Shown one piece after another: positions 14,191 to 27,458 of a DNA stretch of 64,000 nt; within the stretch, counting starts at the first letter, position 1, and each line of letters begins with the position of its first letter. Origin of the DNA: Acanthornis magna (lineage: Eukaryota; Chordata; Aves; Passeriformes; Acanthizidae); contig JAWUZG010000056.1 of NCBI GenBank assembly GCA_036785705.1, positions 3,287,001-3,351,000 of the forward strand, read 5' to 3'. The notes beneath the pieces are model-generated. The model made no database searches. It was not told where the DNA came from and saw nothing but the letters and a program-made list of their open reading frames with translations. The position numbers and the translations under genes are program-made.

Positions 14191-16555
14191 TCCCCAAAAA
14201 AACCCCACCCACAACTTTTTTTTAATCAACTCTGCTCCCGAGTATGATTAACAGGAAGATTTCTTTTACAGCATTATAAGGCATAATTAAGCTGTAAATG
14301 TAGTCTCTGTTTGCCAAATGGGAAACAATATTTTTACCACAGGCTTCTCCCACCTCAACTTTATCCATCTAGATAAACATAATTAAGTAATGGATGATGG
14401 TTTGTTAGCATTTTATTACACGTGTTTGCAAGGGCATTAAGAATAATCATAAAATGCACAACAAATGTTATAAGTATTGAGGTTTTCAGCAGTAGAAAAC
14501 GTGACTTTTTAAAATCTGGGCTGGAAACATGTACTCCTACAAATTAACTATTCCTCTATGCAGAACAGCCATTGAGATGCTGCTGTCTTAGTTGATTTAC
14601 ATACACTAATTGCTAGTTTCTATTAAGCACTGAGTGGTCAGCTGCTCAATAATATTAATAGATTCATATTTTCAGATAGCAGTTATTCACAAATAGTAGG
14701 AAACATTAAATTCACTTTAGATTTTAGCAATGAAATTGGATTATCCTTTTGTTTAGGAACCTGTTTGCTGCTTTGCTATTCAAACAAAATGACCTAGTGA
14801 AGCTGTCAAAATTTGCAATATTTTGTATTCGTATATTATGTAAATGTATGTGTATGTATATAGTTATACAATGGTGAAAGTTTCAAATAAACACAGATGG
14901 AAATATTTTTTCTGCACTTTAGCTAAATCACATGATCAAAATGTCTCTACTTGAGTCATTTATCTGGCCGAACCTTTAAACTGGACTGAATTTTCCACAG
15001 ACAGAACCTACAGGAACAATTCATATTTATGGATCCATCAACTCAAAGGAAAATCCAACCTGGCATGTACAAAATTCCTCACAGAATTCCTCAGCTGAAC
15101 TTCCCCCAGAACCCATCTAACAACTCAGTTCGCTGGCTCATCTGAGCCTGAATCAATGCACAGCTGACAAACCAGAAGACAAGAGGCTGGCAAAGGGACC
15201 TTGCTGAAAATTCTCTTCCGTAGAACAAGTGGCACAACCTGTCTGGCCTTCCCAACAGCACCACCTGCAAATTCATGGCACTGCCTTGGCCTTCACAGCC
15301 AGAGAGTGGAAGCACAGCTGGAGCCCTTCTGCTTCTGACTGGGTTACTCCAGTAAATATTACACTGAGTTGAGGCCTTTATATGGGATGATTTTGGGCCC
15401 TATTTACCAAATAGATGTCCCAAATTACCAGTAGGCAACAGGGGTAAAAACTCCTCAGTTCTCCAGCACACTGACAGACTTTCTGACCCCTTAGTCCTTC
15501 TACTCTCTCCTAGGTTTGGTAAGAACACTTCAAGTCCAGGACAGACGACCCTTGGAGATCTGAATGCAACTTTTGGTACAAGCTGGAAAAACATACAGGG
15601 ATTCCATATGCCATTTTAATGACAGTGTGGAGGGACTGTTTTGGGAAAAACAAGTGCCTCAGTTTTGGAGATTCAGTTCTGTATGATACTTTTTTGGGGG
15701 TGAGGGGGGTTGCTTGTTCTGTTATAGCAACACTTGCCTTTTAAGAACTTCCTGATTTTTCAAAACTAAAAATACCACAACCATCACAGTGTCCTTCCTT
15801 TCTTTTACAGAATTCTTGATTCTCTACATAAGTAGTTTAATTTTCTAGAAAATGAAAAAGACTAGTAAGAGAAATCAGTTTTTTACTTCTGTTTAGTTCT
15901 TTGTGTTTTGATGAGTGTGTTCGGAGAAGAGGGCCTTGGTGCTCTTGCTGAAGGTATGAGCATATAATATATGATGGAAAGTAGCATTAATACCCTGCCA
16001 GAAGGTGACAAATACAGACCTTAGGGAATGCTTTTAAAGATAAGCATTATTTCTGTTATGCCATCGAAGAGGCACAAAACTGCCACTACTGGGATTTCAA
16101 GTGAAACCTCAATTTACTCCTGGAAGTTACTGATTTTCAGTCTCATGTGCAGCCTAAGATCCTGAATTCTACTTGTGTTGTGTTTCTGCTGACTCCACTG
16201 AGGGCACATCGGAGTCTAAGAGGCCATAATAAAGGAGAAAGGACAAAGGATCCGACAGGACAACTCTGAATTTAGGACATTATTGTGGACATCATTATTA
16301 CTTGGATGATAAATATTGTCCTGCATAAAGCAAAGTAGTTGATAACTCAATCAGATGGACATAATTAGTTCTTTTTTTACTCTGTGTGTGTGTCCTTGTA
16401 GCAGCTACTTGTTCATTACTGTGATACTTCGAATGTTAATTACTAATAATTAGTATTAGCTTGAACAGCACTTCACCTCAAAAAGGTGTGTAAAAGTGCA
16501 TCAATGTTGTCCTTTTGAAATGCTCATATGGTAAAGGCTATAAATCATTCCTGTG

Positions 16556-16594
16556 CTTCTGACAGTAACAAATATCATTTGCTACTGTCAGAAG
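16556..16594. repeat. 18-bp inverted repeat with 3-nt loop
   Basis: Left arm 16556-16573 and right arm 16577-16594 are reverse complements at 17 of 18 positions, separated by ATC. The single mismatch is A-C on the + strand, which becomes a U-G wobble in a minus-strand transcript. The loop is too short for a typical microRNA precursor. Function unknown. Confidence 0.8.
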
Positions 16595-19500
16595 GCAAGT
16601 TAACAGTATTACAACTTTGCTGAAATTTGAATGCATTCCATGTTCAATTTTTTTAATAAGAACTGTAAATAACAGGCCATTTTGAAGTATAATAAATGAT
16701 CCTTTCCAAAGTCTAATGATAGCTTACTTTAGTTATAGCCATTCTTTTATAGCAATAGACAGCTTTAAAAAATCATTCTTGCCGCATACACATAATTTTA
16801 AGGAGCTGGCATAAGATTTTGGAGCAAGTCCATTGATTTAATTTACACAGGTGTGACAAGTACTAGGGGTATCATTGATGACCTAAATCTCATCTAACAC
16901 AGAAAGCTGCCTTATCTTCTGGGTTTTGCACACAGTATTTTCTTCATAGGTATTTCATATTCTAGAGATTTCCTTTCTACTCAGGGTATTGCTTATCCTC
17001 ATTGATCAAACTCATCAGTCAGAGGCTAAAGATTTAGTATGCTTCTGATTTAGTATGTTTTAAAAAATAAGATTTTATAAATTAATGAAGTCTCTATTAA
17101 AAACTTTCCTCTGAATTTGAAATCTCTCAAGAATCGTATTTTTCAGATATTTACTGGTATCCTAAGGAGTTATATTTAATTTTTTTTTAATTAAGTAAAG
17201 CACCAGTTCCTACTTAATCACTCAGATTTGGAAGTTGCAAATTTAAAAACACAGCAAGACTTATGATATCATTGGGAGGTCAAAACAATGCAGCCATATT
17301 ATTACCATTAACTACAGCATTATAGTATTCTTTATATAATAGCAGATAGCTATTTTTCAAGTGAACTAAGCTTCAGGTGTTCTGAAAAAAAAAAAAATAG
17401 AGTAGAAAAACCAAGTCCCCTTCAAAGAAATCCATGTATTTTTCTGGCTCTGGTGAGGCTGTGATGTTGTTGTTTGAAAGCAGAAGATTAAAAAATACTA
17501 CATGCATTAATGTATCATGAAAAGAGGTTAATAGTATAAACTTCAGTTTGAAACCACAAATATCTGGTGTGGAAAAAGAAAACAAAACGAGTTTTCACTG
17601 TAATGTTTTGACTGCTTGTAGGCCCTACTGCTCTTACTACAGTTATAACAATGTCCCATCACCGCAGTATGTGAGCATGTTAAATGAGGACGACAGCCAT
17701 GGAAAACTCTCCAGTTAGAGTTATATCTGAGAAAAAAAAGAGAAAGAAAAGTATTTATTCTGAGCGGAGGGGGCATTCTTTTTTCCTTCAAATTTTGCTG
17801 TGTGGTCACATTTATTCTTGAAGAGAAGGATGTGACACTCTTGCTTCCCATCTTTGTTCTACAGGCCAATCACCAACTGGCACAGCCTATATTGTCCTTT
17901 TTGCACCACTGTATTTTTTAACAAAGTATAACTTTTCATAGTAGTTGAAAAGATGAAAAGCTTTTTCTGGAATAAACAGCAACACAAACCAGCCAACTCT
18001 GCACAGCATAATGGGATTTTAATGTATTCTTCTTGTCGGCATAGTGTATTTCTGTGATAATTTTATGTGACAGCATAATTAAACTGGAAAACAATTCCCA
18101 TTTCCTATGTATTTTATCTATTTATCATCATTTATTTCTTTACTTTCTTGCTCTGCTATAAATATTATTGTAAGGAGAGTTAAATAAGTTAAACCAATGC
18201 AATTACTTTTACAGATTGAAATTAACTTCATATATCAATTTATACTGGTTTGTATACAGCACCTACTATTTGCCCTGTACAAATAAATGTATTTGTTGCA
18301 GTATATTTATAGTGTCACTATGGTTTCCATGTTTGCATTCCTTTTGACTAATGTTCTATATGTTAAAACTTGACACTTTAACAGTATTTTCAAACAATTT
18401 CATTCATTATCAAATAACCATTTATTACAGTGTGGCAATTTCAAACCATTTACTGGACCCTCTAGACATTGCTAAACAATGATTTATCAAGGAGGGTGCA
18501 AATTTTACTGCTTATCACAGCAAATATAAAAAGTAACATTAAATAGTGGCTTGACAACAGCACTGACTAAATTATTTTCCTTTTTTAATCTTGATGAGTC
18601 ATATTTAGTAATAGCAGTTTGTAAATGCACTGGAAATTGTGGCCAATATTCTAGATTGCTCCATTATATGAGGGTCTTTCTGGTTTGCTCAATTCTTTTG
18701 CATGCTTGGGGGATAAATTGAAGGTTGTGGGACACAAGAGATGCATCTCTTACTGTCTTTTTATTTTCTTATGGTGCCTTATGATGTGCCAACATGTTCC
18801 TGGTGTGACAGTGCTTTTCACATTTCACTTGACCATGAATGTAACAAAATTCACCTCTAGCCAAATCTGCATTGATTTTTGCATACCTAGAGTGAATAGC
18901 AGTGATGCAAACGATTTTCAATTCTGTTTTCAGGAAAAATCTCCTCCTTCCAAATATTCTAGCCAACAAGTGGAACTGATTCAATTTTCTATGTAAACAC
19001 ATGGCTGCAAAATGCTGCGCTTTTAACAGCATTCCTTATCTCCCCTATTTCTATAGATTTTGAGAGCCACAGTATGTCTGTGAGAGAACAGTGATACCCA
19101 CAAATGACAATTAGGTCTCTGCAAGCACTTCGGTGTAAACTTTTCAAGAAACAGTATTTGAGGGAAACATCACCATTCTCAGAGATGTCATTAATTGCAG
19201 GGCTCACACATTCAGCTCAAAGCAAAGCAAACTGAAAGGCTTAAATATTTCAGAGGATATTCACAGAAAGAGTTTCAAGGACTTGGAAGTCTTCCTCATT
19301 TGTGGGGTTCATACATGGACTAAAGCTGAACAAATATCACTAACACTGAATTTAAATGATCCCTAAATCAATAGTCTGGCATTGTTGGTTGATATTACAG
19401 TAACATGAAATAGCTCCAGAGAAAGCAAAGGCCTCACTGTGCAAAACTAACAGCTTAACATCACCCTACACAAAAGAATTTATAGTCTACACAGTTTGTT

Positions 19501-22500
19501 TGTGAACTGAGGTAATAAGGAACCACACAGTCGATTGTGATCTTCCTCAGCCAAGATTATGAAAAGAACAGAACTGAAAATTGCAGACAGATTTTCTATA
19601 TGTCAGTCTTAATTTCAAAGGCATCCAAAAGGTTTTGATTCATTATTTCCAATTTGGGAGTGGTTATGAGGAGCACTTGCTCTGTTACTGCTTCCATGCT
19701 AGAGCCAGCAAAGACAGCTTTTACTCATTAACCTAATAATGTAGTAATTTAGTTTAAATTGCCACAGCGTTCAGCTGGTTCTGGTAAGCCAGGCTGCAAA
19801 CTGTGGTGGAGGAGAAGTAGCCAACTTTCTGTTCTGCAGCGTGTGTCACAGGAGGGCACCACCTGCCAGAAAGGTGGGGTTAGGCTGGGGCACTTCAACA
19901 GCCAAGGTGCAGCACAAACTGGGGCCTTTACACCTGCAGAAAGGTAAAATCCTGGTTGCTTGCTGAAGCTCTTACAACCCCCAGTGTAAGTACTTCAGTT
20001 CTTTTATTTTATCCACACGTCTGTTATGCTTAACCCTAGAAGTTCAAAGCTTGGGGGTTTACCTGTGATGACAGTAAGTAATGTTTGGGGTTTAAAGGGG
20101 CGGAGTGGTTTCTTGAGATTTAATGTTTGGTTGGTTTTTGTTCACCATCTCTACTAATGTTCTCTGAGAATTCTGCTACACTAGTAGGTTATGACCAAGC
20201 CCAAAGTATGTCCACAGAGCATACAAGGAAAGTTCATCCAAAAGCAGAAAAAAAATGGTAATTACTTTTACCCCAGAACTGCTTACTTGTCTTCTTAAGC
20301 TTAACAGATAATGTCTAAAAATTATTCACCTACTCCTGAACCTCAGTAATTTTTAACATGCTACTATTTTAAACAAAACTGCCACTGAAGTCAGGGAGGC
20401 CAGATCAAGAACAGAAAGGTTTTAATTTAAACCAATCATTTAATTTTAGGTGATGCCATATGATGCCAGAATAAATGAACCATTACATCAATGCCCCTGC
20501 TTATTAAAAAAACCCCAAACACTGTCTTAGAAAATGAAAGTGTCTGAGGATCCTGAGCAGTCAACAGTAAGCGTTTAATCATTGGAGAAATTGAAGCTGA
20601 GCTCGATCCCAGGACAGAGCAGAAGGGCTGCTCAGAATCAGGTACCTCAAATACAGCGTTTTGGGCACAGATGTGTCCATAGCCCCATTCCAGTGAGCTC
20701 AGTGTAAGTGCCAGTGTGTTTAATTTCTTTTATTTTGGTCAGTCTAAATGGCAAATTCTTAGGATTTTCAGGTTCATTCAGATCCAACTCTTGTTGATCC
20801 AGGAATTGATCCTGAGATGAGTGGTCTTGTTAATCCATTTCCAGCCTGCTTTTCTCCACTAGTTTGGAGATTACTATTCTTTGGTTTCCACTGGTCAGAT
20901 GAATCACTTGACTTCTTTTTCCCCTTTCTCTATGAAATGAAGTTTGAGGGGGATTTTTGAGTGGGTTTTGTTTCGTGTTTTGGTTTTGTTATATTCTGTG
21001 GTAGACTTTGTATGTTGCAATCCATGGAGCTTCAGCAACCATCAGCTGCTATCAAGTGCCAGAGACAAAAACCATTTTTGCCTTAATCAGGCCTTAATAT
21101 AATCAGGGTTAACAGCACTCCCTCTTAGATTGCAGAACTGGAAAAAGAGTTTCATTATTCTCTGTGGCCAGGAGCCTGGGCATGAGGAAGGAAGTCATCA
21201 AGGCGAGCTCTTTCCTCACTTAAGGAGATATTATACAAAACATTAAACCCAATGAGGGTATCTGTCAAAATCTAAGAGACTTCATCTCTGCCGTTATCTA
21301 CCTTCCATTATGGATTAATTTGACACTAATTGCAAAAATGATTTAATTTAGCTAATCTTCAAAAAATACTGTTTGAAAATTAAAATTAATGGCCAGGATA
21401 AAATCCAAGTATTCTACCTGAATAAAAGCTTGGATACAAAGGGCCTGATGCAGAAATCTTAGATAGGAGTTACTTCCAAAAATTGCATTTAATAGATAAA
21501 GTAACAGAGAACCAAAAATTAATTTAAAGAAGAACATGACAGGTATCAGTGTTGTGTACTAATGGAGAGGAATGGCAAAAAACTAATTTAGCGTATTTTA
21601 GCTTGAAAAAGAACTTTGGGATTATATATTTTTAGATTTAAAAAACCTCAAGAAATTACACATTTTTTAATGGCACACTTTTAGTTATCCAAATAGCAGA
21701 ACTTAGTAAATCAAGTACTTATCAACTATGTACTGGACAAACCAGAGAACGTGATATTTTTAGAAGCAGTTTTTAGTTCAAAAGTCAAATTTGCACCAGC
21801 AAACTTATCCCAGCTTTGTGATGTTCTTCCAAGTTCCTATTTCTGATAAAGGCACTGTGTAACATGATAGATTCTCATCTGTACCAGATGGTACAAGTCC
21901 CTGAAGAATCATATGCCAGCTGTTCACAGCCAGAACACAACACACTCCAAGCACACTTGCTCTTTCCTCTCACTGTGCACCCAGCACAGCAAGGCTACAC
22001 TGACACTGGGGCTGCTGAGCACACACAGCAGCACAACCTGTGTGTCACAGGCTCTGCGTGTGTGACAGGTGACAGCTCCACACTCTGTGCTCTTCTATAG
22101 CTTCTTCCCCTGTCAAGGCTGGCCACAACAGTCTCCTGGGTCTATTGGGCCTGCCTTGTCCGGGAGGTTGGAAGGGTAATGTTCTTCAGCACATACAGAT
22201 TATGGTTTCCTTTCTCCTGTTTGCATTAAATGAAAGGGTGACATTTCAACATCTTCCCAGTGTCCCCAGACTTGCCTTGCTATAACCTAACTGCCCACCA
22301 CTGCACTACTGCCTGCTTCCCTTGTGCTCCTGTGTGCCTACCTAGTGTAATTAGCAATGTGTACAGCTTGCAAGGGAGAAAAAGGTTGATTCTAACACAT
22401 GGTTAATTAAGACATTACAGTTAGCTATTTGTTAGGCTGACTCAGGGGAGTAGTAATAGGATATGGAGTCTTTCACCTTAAGTTCAGCCATTCTTACCCC

Positions 22501-23371
22501 TAAATTCCCAGGTAGTGATCAGTAATTTCTCATTAACCCTGACATAAGCTGACTCTACTCAGGAATGTGGAGGAGTTCTGAGCACGTGTCTGTCAAAAAG
22601 GCATGTCAGTGTCTCTGATAATTAAATTTCAAAGTGAAGAATCCCACTGCTGTGAGTGAGCAGCAGAAGTTGATGCTTCCCTGTGGCATCATCTTAACAC
22701 CTCTTTATTGTTGTTGTCTCCAAACTCAACAACTATCATAAGCTGTCATAATATCAGCAGATACAGACTTAGGTTTTGAAGAATACAAATTGACCATTGT
22801 TCTTAGGTTCCCCAGCAAGACAAACAATTATAGTAATATCACATAAAAGTTAGAAAAACATAGTTTAAAAAATACCCAATCCAACACCTAAATTATAATG
22901 AATCTCCAAGAGGCCCCTAATTTCATGATCCTACCTGCACTGCCAATAATGTAAAGAATCTTTGGCTCCTGACATAATTCTCTTGCCAAAGGGCAATTAC
23001 CTATTCTGTATGCATTGCCTTAATCATGTCAAGTTGTGTCCCATAAATTTGCATGTCTCCCAAGGAAGCACAGTGCATTGCCAGCAGCCTGATAGGCCAG
23101 ATCAAAACAATTTCCTGGTGTGTGTTTACATCAGCTTTTGGCTTCTGAGCTGTTTTAGCTGTAGTTGCTCTGCAAAGCAGCTCGAATTCCCTCTCTCTGA
23201 ACTGTGCTGCGTCGGGGATAGAGGGGGGAGTAAGCAGAATGTGGATGGATACACTGTCCTTACCAGAAATGAGCAATGTTTTCTACATTAATGAACTGCA
23301 AATCAGCTACACAAATGACACCACATGCTAGAGATAAACACGGCCCTCTGAGATGGGCTTGTTGTCACAGT

Positions 23372-23420
23372 CAGAGAGGGAGAAGGAGAGAGAGGGGGAG
23401 AGAGCACACACACGTGTGTG
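23372..23420. repeat. GA-rich then CA/TG low-complexity stretch
   Basis: A purine tract of GAGA and GGGAG units runs into a short (CA)n/(TG)n palindrome around 'cacacacacgtgtgtg'. Confidence 0.8.
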
Positions 23421-25414
23421 ACGAGGGATGTAATGAATGCCAGCTTCTCTCCCGCCTCTCTGGGATATGTGAGGATGACAAACTCTCTGAGGAACAATTC
23501 CTTTGACTGGTTCGTTGAGGAAAGGAAACTTGTCATGCTGCCAAGAATAAAACTGCTTCTGGGCTTAGTTTTGAATTTTATAAAGTGAATAAGTGAAAAA
23601 TGTATACACATTCACTTCAGACCCAAGTCATGAATAATTAAAAGAATATATAATTGTACCCAGTTTTCCCCTCAAGCTCAACCAGCAAAAATATCTTCTG
23701 TCCATGCAACAGGGTACTTCATGTGTTTTGTATTTTTTTCCAGGAACTGTTGGAAGTGAGCTGAACTGAATGCATCCTGCATGCAAGTAGGAATAACAGC
23801 CTGACCATTGGAGCACAGAGAAATGCAAATTGAGAACTCAACTCTTTCATATGAAGGAAGCTGCAGATTTTTTGATTATGCATAAATATTTTCCTGGTGT
23901 GATTCATCCACACTTGATACTGGATTTAGACCACAATATGATAAAAAATGATAATATTAACACAGCATTATTGTAGACATTAATCTGATACTGCAAATGG
24001 CAAAGATAAGACATCTTTTATAAGGCACAGGAAGGTAAGAATGTTTACCATGTCAAAAATAAATATGCAGAAAATAACCTCAGAAAACAAAAGTTGTCTG
24101 TACCTATGTGTAACTATGTCCCTTTTCTGAGCTAGGCATACTTTTTAGTACAAATTAAGGAATGTGAGTTAACAGTATACGCCCACACATTTGTCTGCAA
24201 TTCTGCTGCTATACTGGAATTGTCTAGTGGTACCTACTTGGAAAAAGCAGATGCAAGAGAGCTGTTGCTTTTATTTTCACACATTATTCCCACAAATAAC
24301 AGGTCCCCCAGTTTTCAGCCAAAATGAAATTCAGGATTAATATTCACTTTCTTTGAGGGCATAGAAACTAGCAAATATGGTAAGAATAGCCATGTATTTA
24401 GTGCCTTTCACTTGCAGTACAGAAATCTTATTTAAAGACTAATGAAAAACATTAATAAATTCTGTAAACAAAATGATCATTATACATCCCCTCCCCCCCA
24501 GATACAGACAGGAAGTTTCTCATTGGTAGCCAGCTGGCTCTTGCTTCCTTCCTACCAGTATGGCTGTTTGTAGCCAACACACTGTGATGGTCTCTGATAG
24601 AGGAAAATATATGAAAACCCCTGAAAATCACACCCAGAAAGGATGAACAGATTGTATGTAGGTAATAGCTATGTCCTTGAAATGGGAAATGTGTGGGACT
24701 TGGTTTGACTCTTAGAAAGATGTACATTCTATTTTTGTCCTTCTCCAGCTGAATTCCAACCACAAGTTCTTCACTTAGACCTGACTTAGAACTTGGCTTC
24801 TTTTCAGCAACCATGTATTTGTTCAGAGACAGAAAAAGACAAAACAGAATTTTAGAAGTGAAGGAAAATATTATACACTACCTACCTCTGGTCCACAGAT
24901 CTGAGAGCTGCTACTCTGTAATGTGTTGATCTTGTCATTTTTTATCACTGTTGTCTATGACAGGAGCCAAATTATTTGTATGGGCTCCAAAAGCAAGGTA
25001 AACTAGAACCCAAAGACCTTATCATCATAAAGGGCAAAATAAAGTGGCAAAAAACCCCACACAAACGTATTTGGATTTCCCATAGAGGGAAAATGGCAAG
25101 GAGGAATTCTGTACAAATGCAGTCTCTACATCCAACCACACTGAGCCAGACTTTCAAATTAATGTACTCAAGTTCCAACATTTCTGAGCTTTTGCTTGAA
25201 CCACTTGAAAGGGAGGTACTTCCCATCTAGTTCTTGGGTCCTTTTAGATTACTAGAAAATACTTTTCTAATATGTAAAATGTGAAAGGACTATGAAAAAG
25301 GGGCATGTTTTGTATTCTGTTACTTTTGATGACTAATTTCTATTTAAAGGTTAATTGTCAATTATGTCAGACCCCGAAATTGTGTAACAGTTGATTTTTT
25401 TCCCCACGTACAGG

Positions 25415-25458
25415 ACAAAATGCATTACATTTTGTAAATGCTCTGACAACAGAGCATT
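25415..25458. repeat. Two adjacent short perfect hairpins
   Basis: 25415-25435 has 8-bp perfect arms around a 5-nt loop. 25437-25458 has 9-bp perfect arms around a 4-nt loop. They are separated by a single base. Neither is followed by a T run that would suggest a Pol III terminator. Confidence 0.75.
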
Positions 25459-26824
25459 ATTCCTTCAAGCCTGTTCTCTTTGGGAAAGCTTTAGTGTCAG
25501 AAACTGCTTGTATTTGCAATTGTCTGATGTGTAAAAATAGAATTATTCAACAACTACTATCCCTAGTAGTTGGCTGCGACCTCTTGTTTGCTTGTTTTCT
25601 CGGTTCCATCTGAACACTGGATGGATTTCCAGCTATCTTGTGCCACCCCGTGTAAGAGATGGGAAATTACACAACTTTGCTGACCACTGTGTCCTGAGTT
25701 TGGCATCATTGGTGTCCTGCAGATGATATTTATACATTTTGAACACACTTTTCAGTTTATCAACAACTGAAGAACGTTTCGAAAAATATTAAAATTCTTT
25801 AATATGACACTTAATTTTTCTTAAAACATTATTTCTTTATACTTAAGCTAGCTCTTTCTTTACATTTGTAACTTTTATATGATAATGTATACAGGCGTCA
25901 GGCCATCTGCTGTGCATGATACTTGTTCTTTATGAATATATTTTCAATGCTGTAATTAATTTACCTTATTAATTGTGCTTTTTTCCTGTTATTTGTAGTT
26001 TTTTTTCTTTGCTAGTTGGCGCCTATGCTTTCTCCTTTAGTGGTATTTCTCTTTCTCATGTTTTCCTCCATGCGTTTTCTGCATGTTTATATCACTTTTT
26101 AATTCATTCCACACCTCTCCACATTCATCACATTCATTCCAAGTTCCTTCAGTACCAGCAATAAAAAAACTTTGCTCCTATTGTTGTGTCTATTGGGCAA
26201 TAAATCAGCTGTGACAAAGTCAGTAGCTGTCTGTATATTATAACACTTGTGTTAGTGGCAAGTTCTAAACCTTAGCCAAAACCTAGTAACTACCACTACC
26301 ATTCTTAGATATGTGAAAAAGATTAAAAAATTTAGATTTATCTACCTTCCCGTGATTTTACTGTGATGAAGGTCTGTATTTCGGATGCTGTATTTATACA
26401 GCTTAAGTTGTAGCTGCAAATGATGTGGCGATTCAGGGACTGTCCTCCATAACTCTGCTACAGCTGTATAGTGCTGACACTATGTGTGCTCTTTTCCCTC
26501 ATGCAGGAGGTTCCACTCGTGCGTCTGACACTCATCTCACATGTTCTTGGGCTCCTGAAGTATCAGGCGCGGCACTCCAGCCTTGCACGCACAACTCAGC
26601 CGAGTGGACTTGACATTTTCCATCCCGTGTCCCGCGGGTGGCGACACGCGGGACAGGCAGCGGAGGAGTGCGATGCAGTGCTCAGGGACAGCAGCTAATT
26701 AGCGTTAATCAGCTCCAGCCGAGCGCTGCCCGGCACATGGCCAGTCCCCGCCGCGCTCCTGGGCGGTAGCCTCGCTCCTCGGGCCGGCGCTGTCCCTCAG
26801 CCACAGCAGGAGCGGCCGAGGGCA

Positions 26825-27178
26825 CTGGGCCCGTTCAGCCTGGAGGAGGCGGGGGCAGAATTCACTGCGGGCTGCAGCTTCCTCCTGAGGAGTAGCGCAG
26901 GGGCCGGCATTGACTGCTCTCTGCGCTGTGACCTGGGACAGGGCCCGAGGGAACCGCTGGAGCCGTGCCAGGGCAGGGTTAGGCTGGGTATCAGGAAAAG
27001 GTTTTTCACCCAGAGAGTGCTCGTGCACTGAAGAGGCTCCGTGAAGAGCAGTGGTCACAGCACCAAGGCTGAGAGAGTTCCAGCACCGTTTGCACAACGC
27101 TCTGAGGCACATGCTGCGACTCTTGCGGCGTCCCGACCGCGGCCGCGAGTTGGATTCGATGATCCTTGCGGTCCCGCC
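26825..27178 (+). mobile_element. CR1 LINE 3' end, sense, abutting BNIP2 promoter
   Basis: The segment follows the CR1 3' region in order: 'gttcagcctggaggagg', 'cattgactgctctctgcgc', 'ggaaaaggtttttcaccca', 'gtggtcacagcaccaaggc', and a final 'gagttggattcgatgatcc'. The last part is the usual end of many avian CR1 copies. Several usual TG/CA positions appear as CG, so it has been absorbed into the CpG island. It is 5' truncated and diverged, and it stops roughly 110 bases before the NRF1-type site of the BNIP2 promoter. Confidence 0.8.
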
Positions 27179-27233
27179 CTCACTCCGGCCGTTCGTTGGC
27201 GCTGCAACTCCGCCCTCACGGCGGCGCGAGCCT

Positions 27234-27252
27234 CCCCCCCCCCCCCCCCCCC
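27234..27252. repeat. C19 homopolymer between two copies of a 12-bp repeat
   Basis: Nineteen C in a row, flanked on both sides by a copy of 'gcggcgcgagcc'. On the minus strand the G19 run could form G-quadruplexes next to the BNIP2 promoter. Such runs are also prone to assembly length error. Confidence 0.8.
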
Positions 27253-27339
27253 GCGGCGGCGCGAGCCCCTCCCCGCCCCGAGCGCAGTTCGCGCATGCGC
27301 GCGAGCACGAGACCTGCGCGGGCAGGGCTGTCACGTGAC

Positions 27340-27458
27340 GCGGGCGGCGGATGCTGTTCCGGGTGAGCGCGGGCGCGCAGCGCAGCGCGGCCCCTGGCGC
27401 GGCCCCGAGCGCGGCCCCGAGCGCGGCCCCGAGCGCGGCCCGGCTCCCCTCCCGCCAG
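27340..27458 (+). other. BNIP2: BNIP2 exon 1 (5' untranslated, start approximate)
   Basis: The 3' edge is a consensus donor, CAG then GTACGG, at 27458/27459. The 5' edge is not visible and is placed just after the E-box. An ATG at 27351 opens a frame that, when joined to exon 2 at 31548, meets a stop at 31569-31571, upstream of the true start. The exon is therefore non-coding for the main protein but could carry a 43-codon upstream ORF. It contains the 12-bp minisatellite. Confidence 0.6.
27397..27440. repeat. 12-bp GC minisatellite, about 3.7 copies
   Basis: Unit GCGCGGCCCCGA repeated at 27397, 27409 and 27421 with a partial fourth copy. It lies inside BNIP2 exon 1, and its 12-base period keeps all frames open through it. 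Confidence 0.85.

Larger units (their letters stand above)
8336..26700. other. Gene desert, right part
   Basis: About 18 kb of AT-rich non-coding DNA without a supportable exon, RNA gene or recognised transposon. It includes A-tracts at 14175-14190 and about 17385-17397, a GA/CA-rich low-complexity stretch at 23372-23420, an 18-bp inverted repeat at 16556-16594 and a pair of short perfect hairpins at 25415-25458. The segment about 18010-18330 is strikingly rich in ATTTAT/TAAT motifs and might be a conserved element, which sequence alone cannot prove. From about 26.4 kb the GC content climbs towards the BNIP2 CpG island. Confidence 0.6.

Noticed and set aside
18685..18996. 103-codon + strand frame in the gene desert
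   Set aside because: AT-rich, no recognisable motif, overlapped by a minus-strand frame of similar length and without good splice or poly(A) context.
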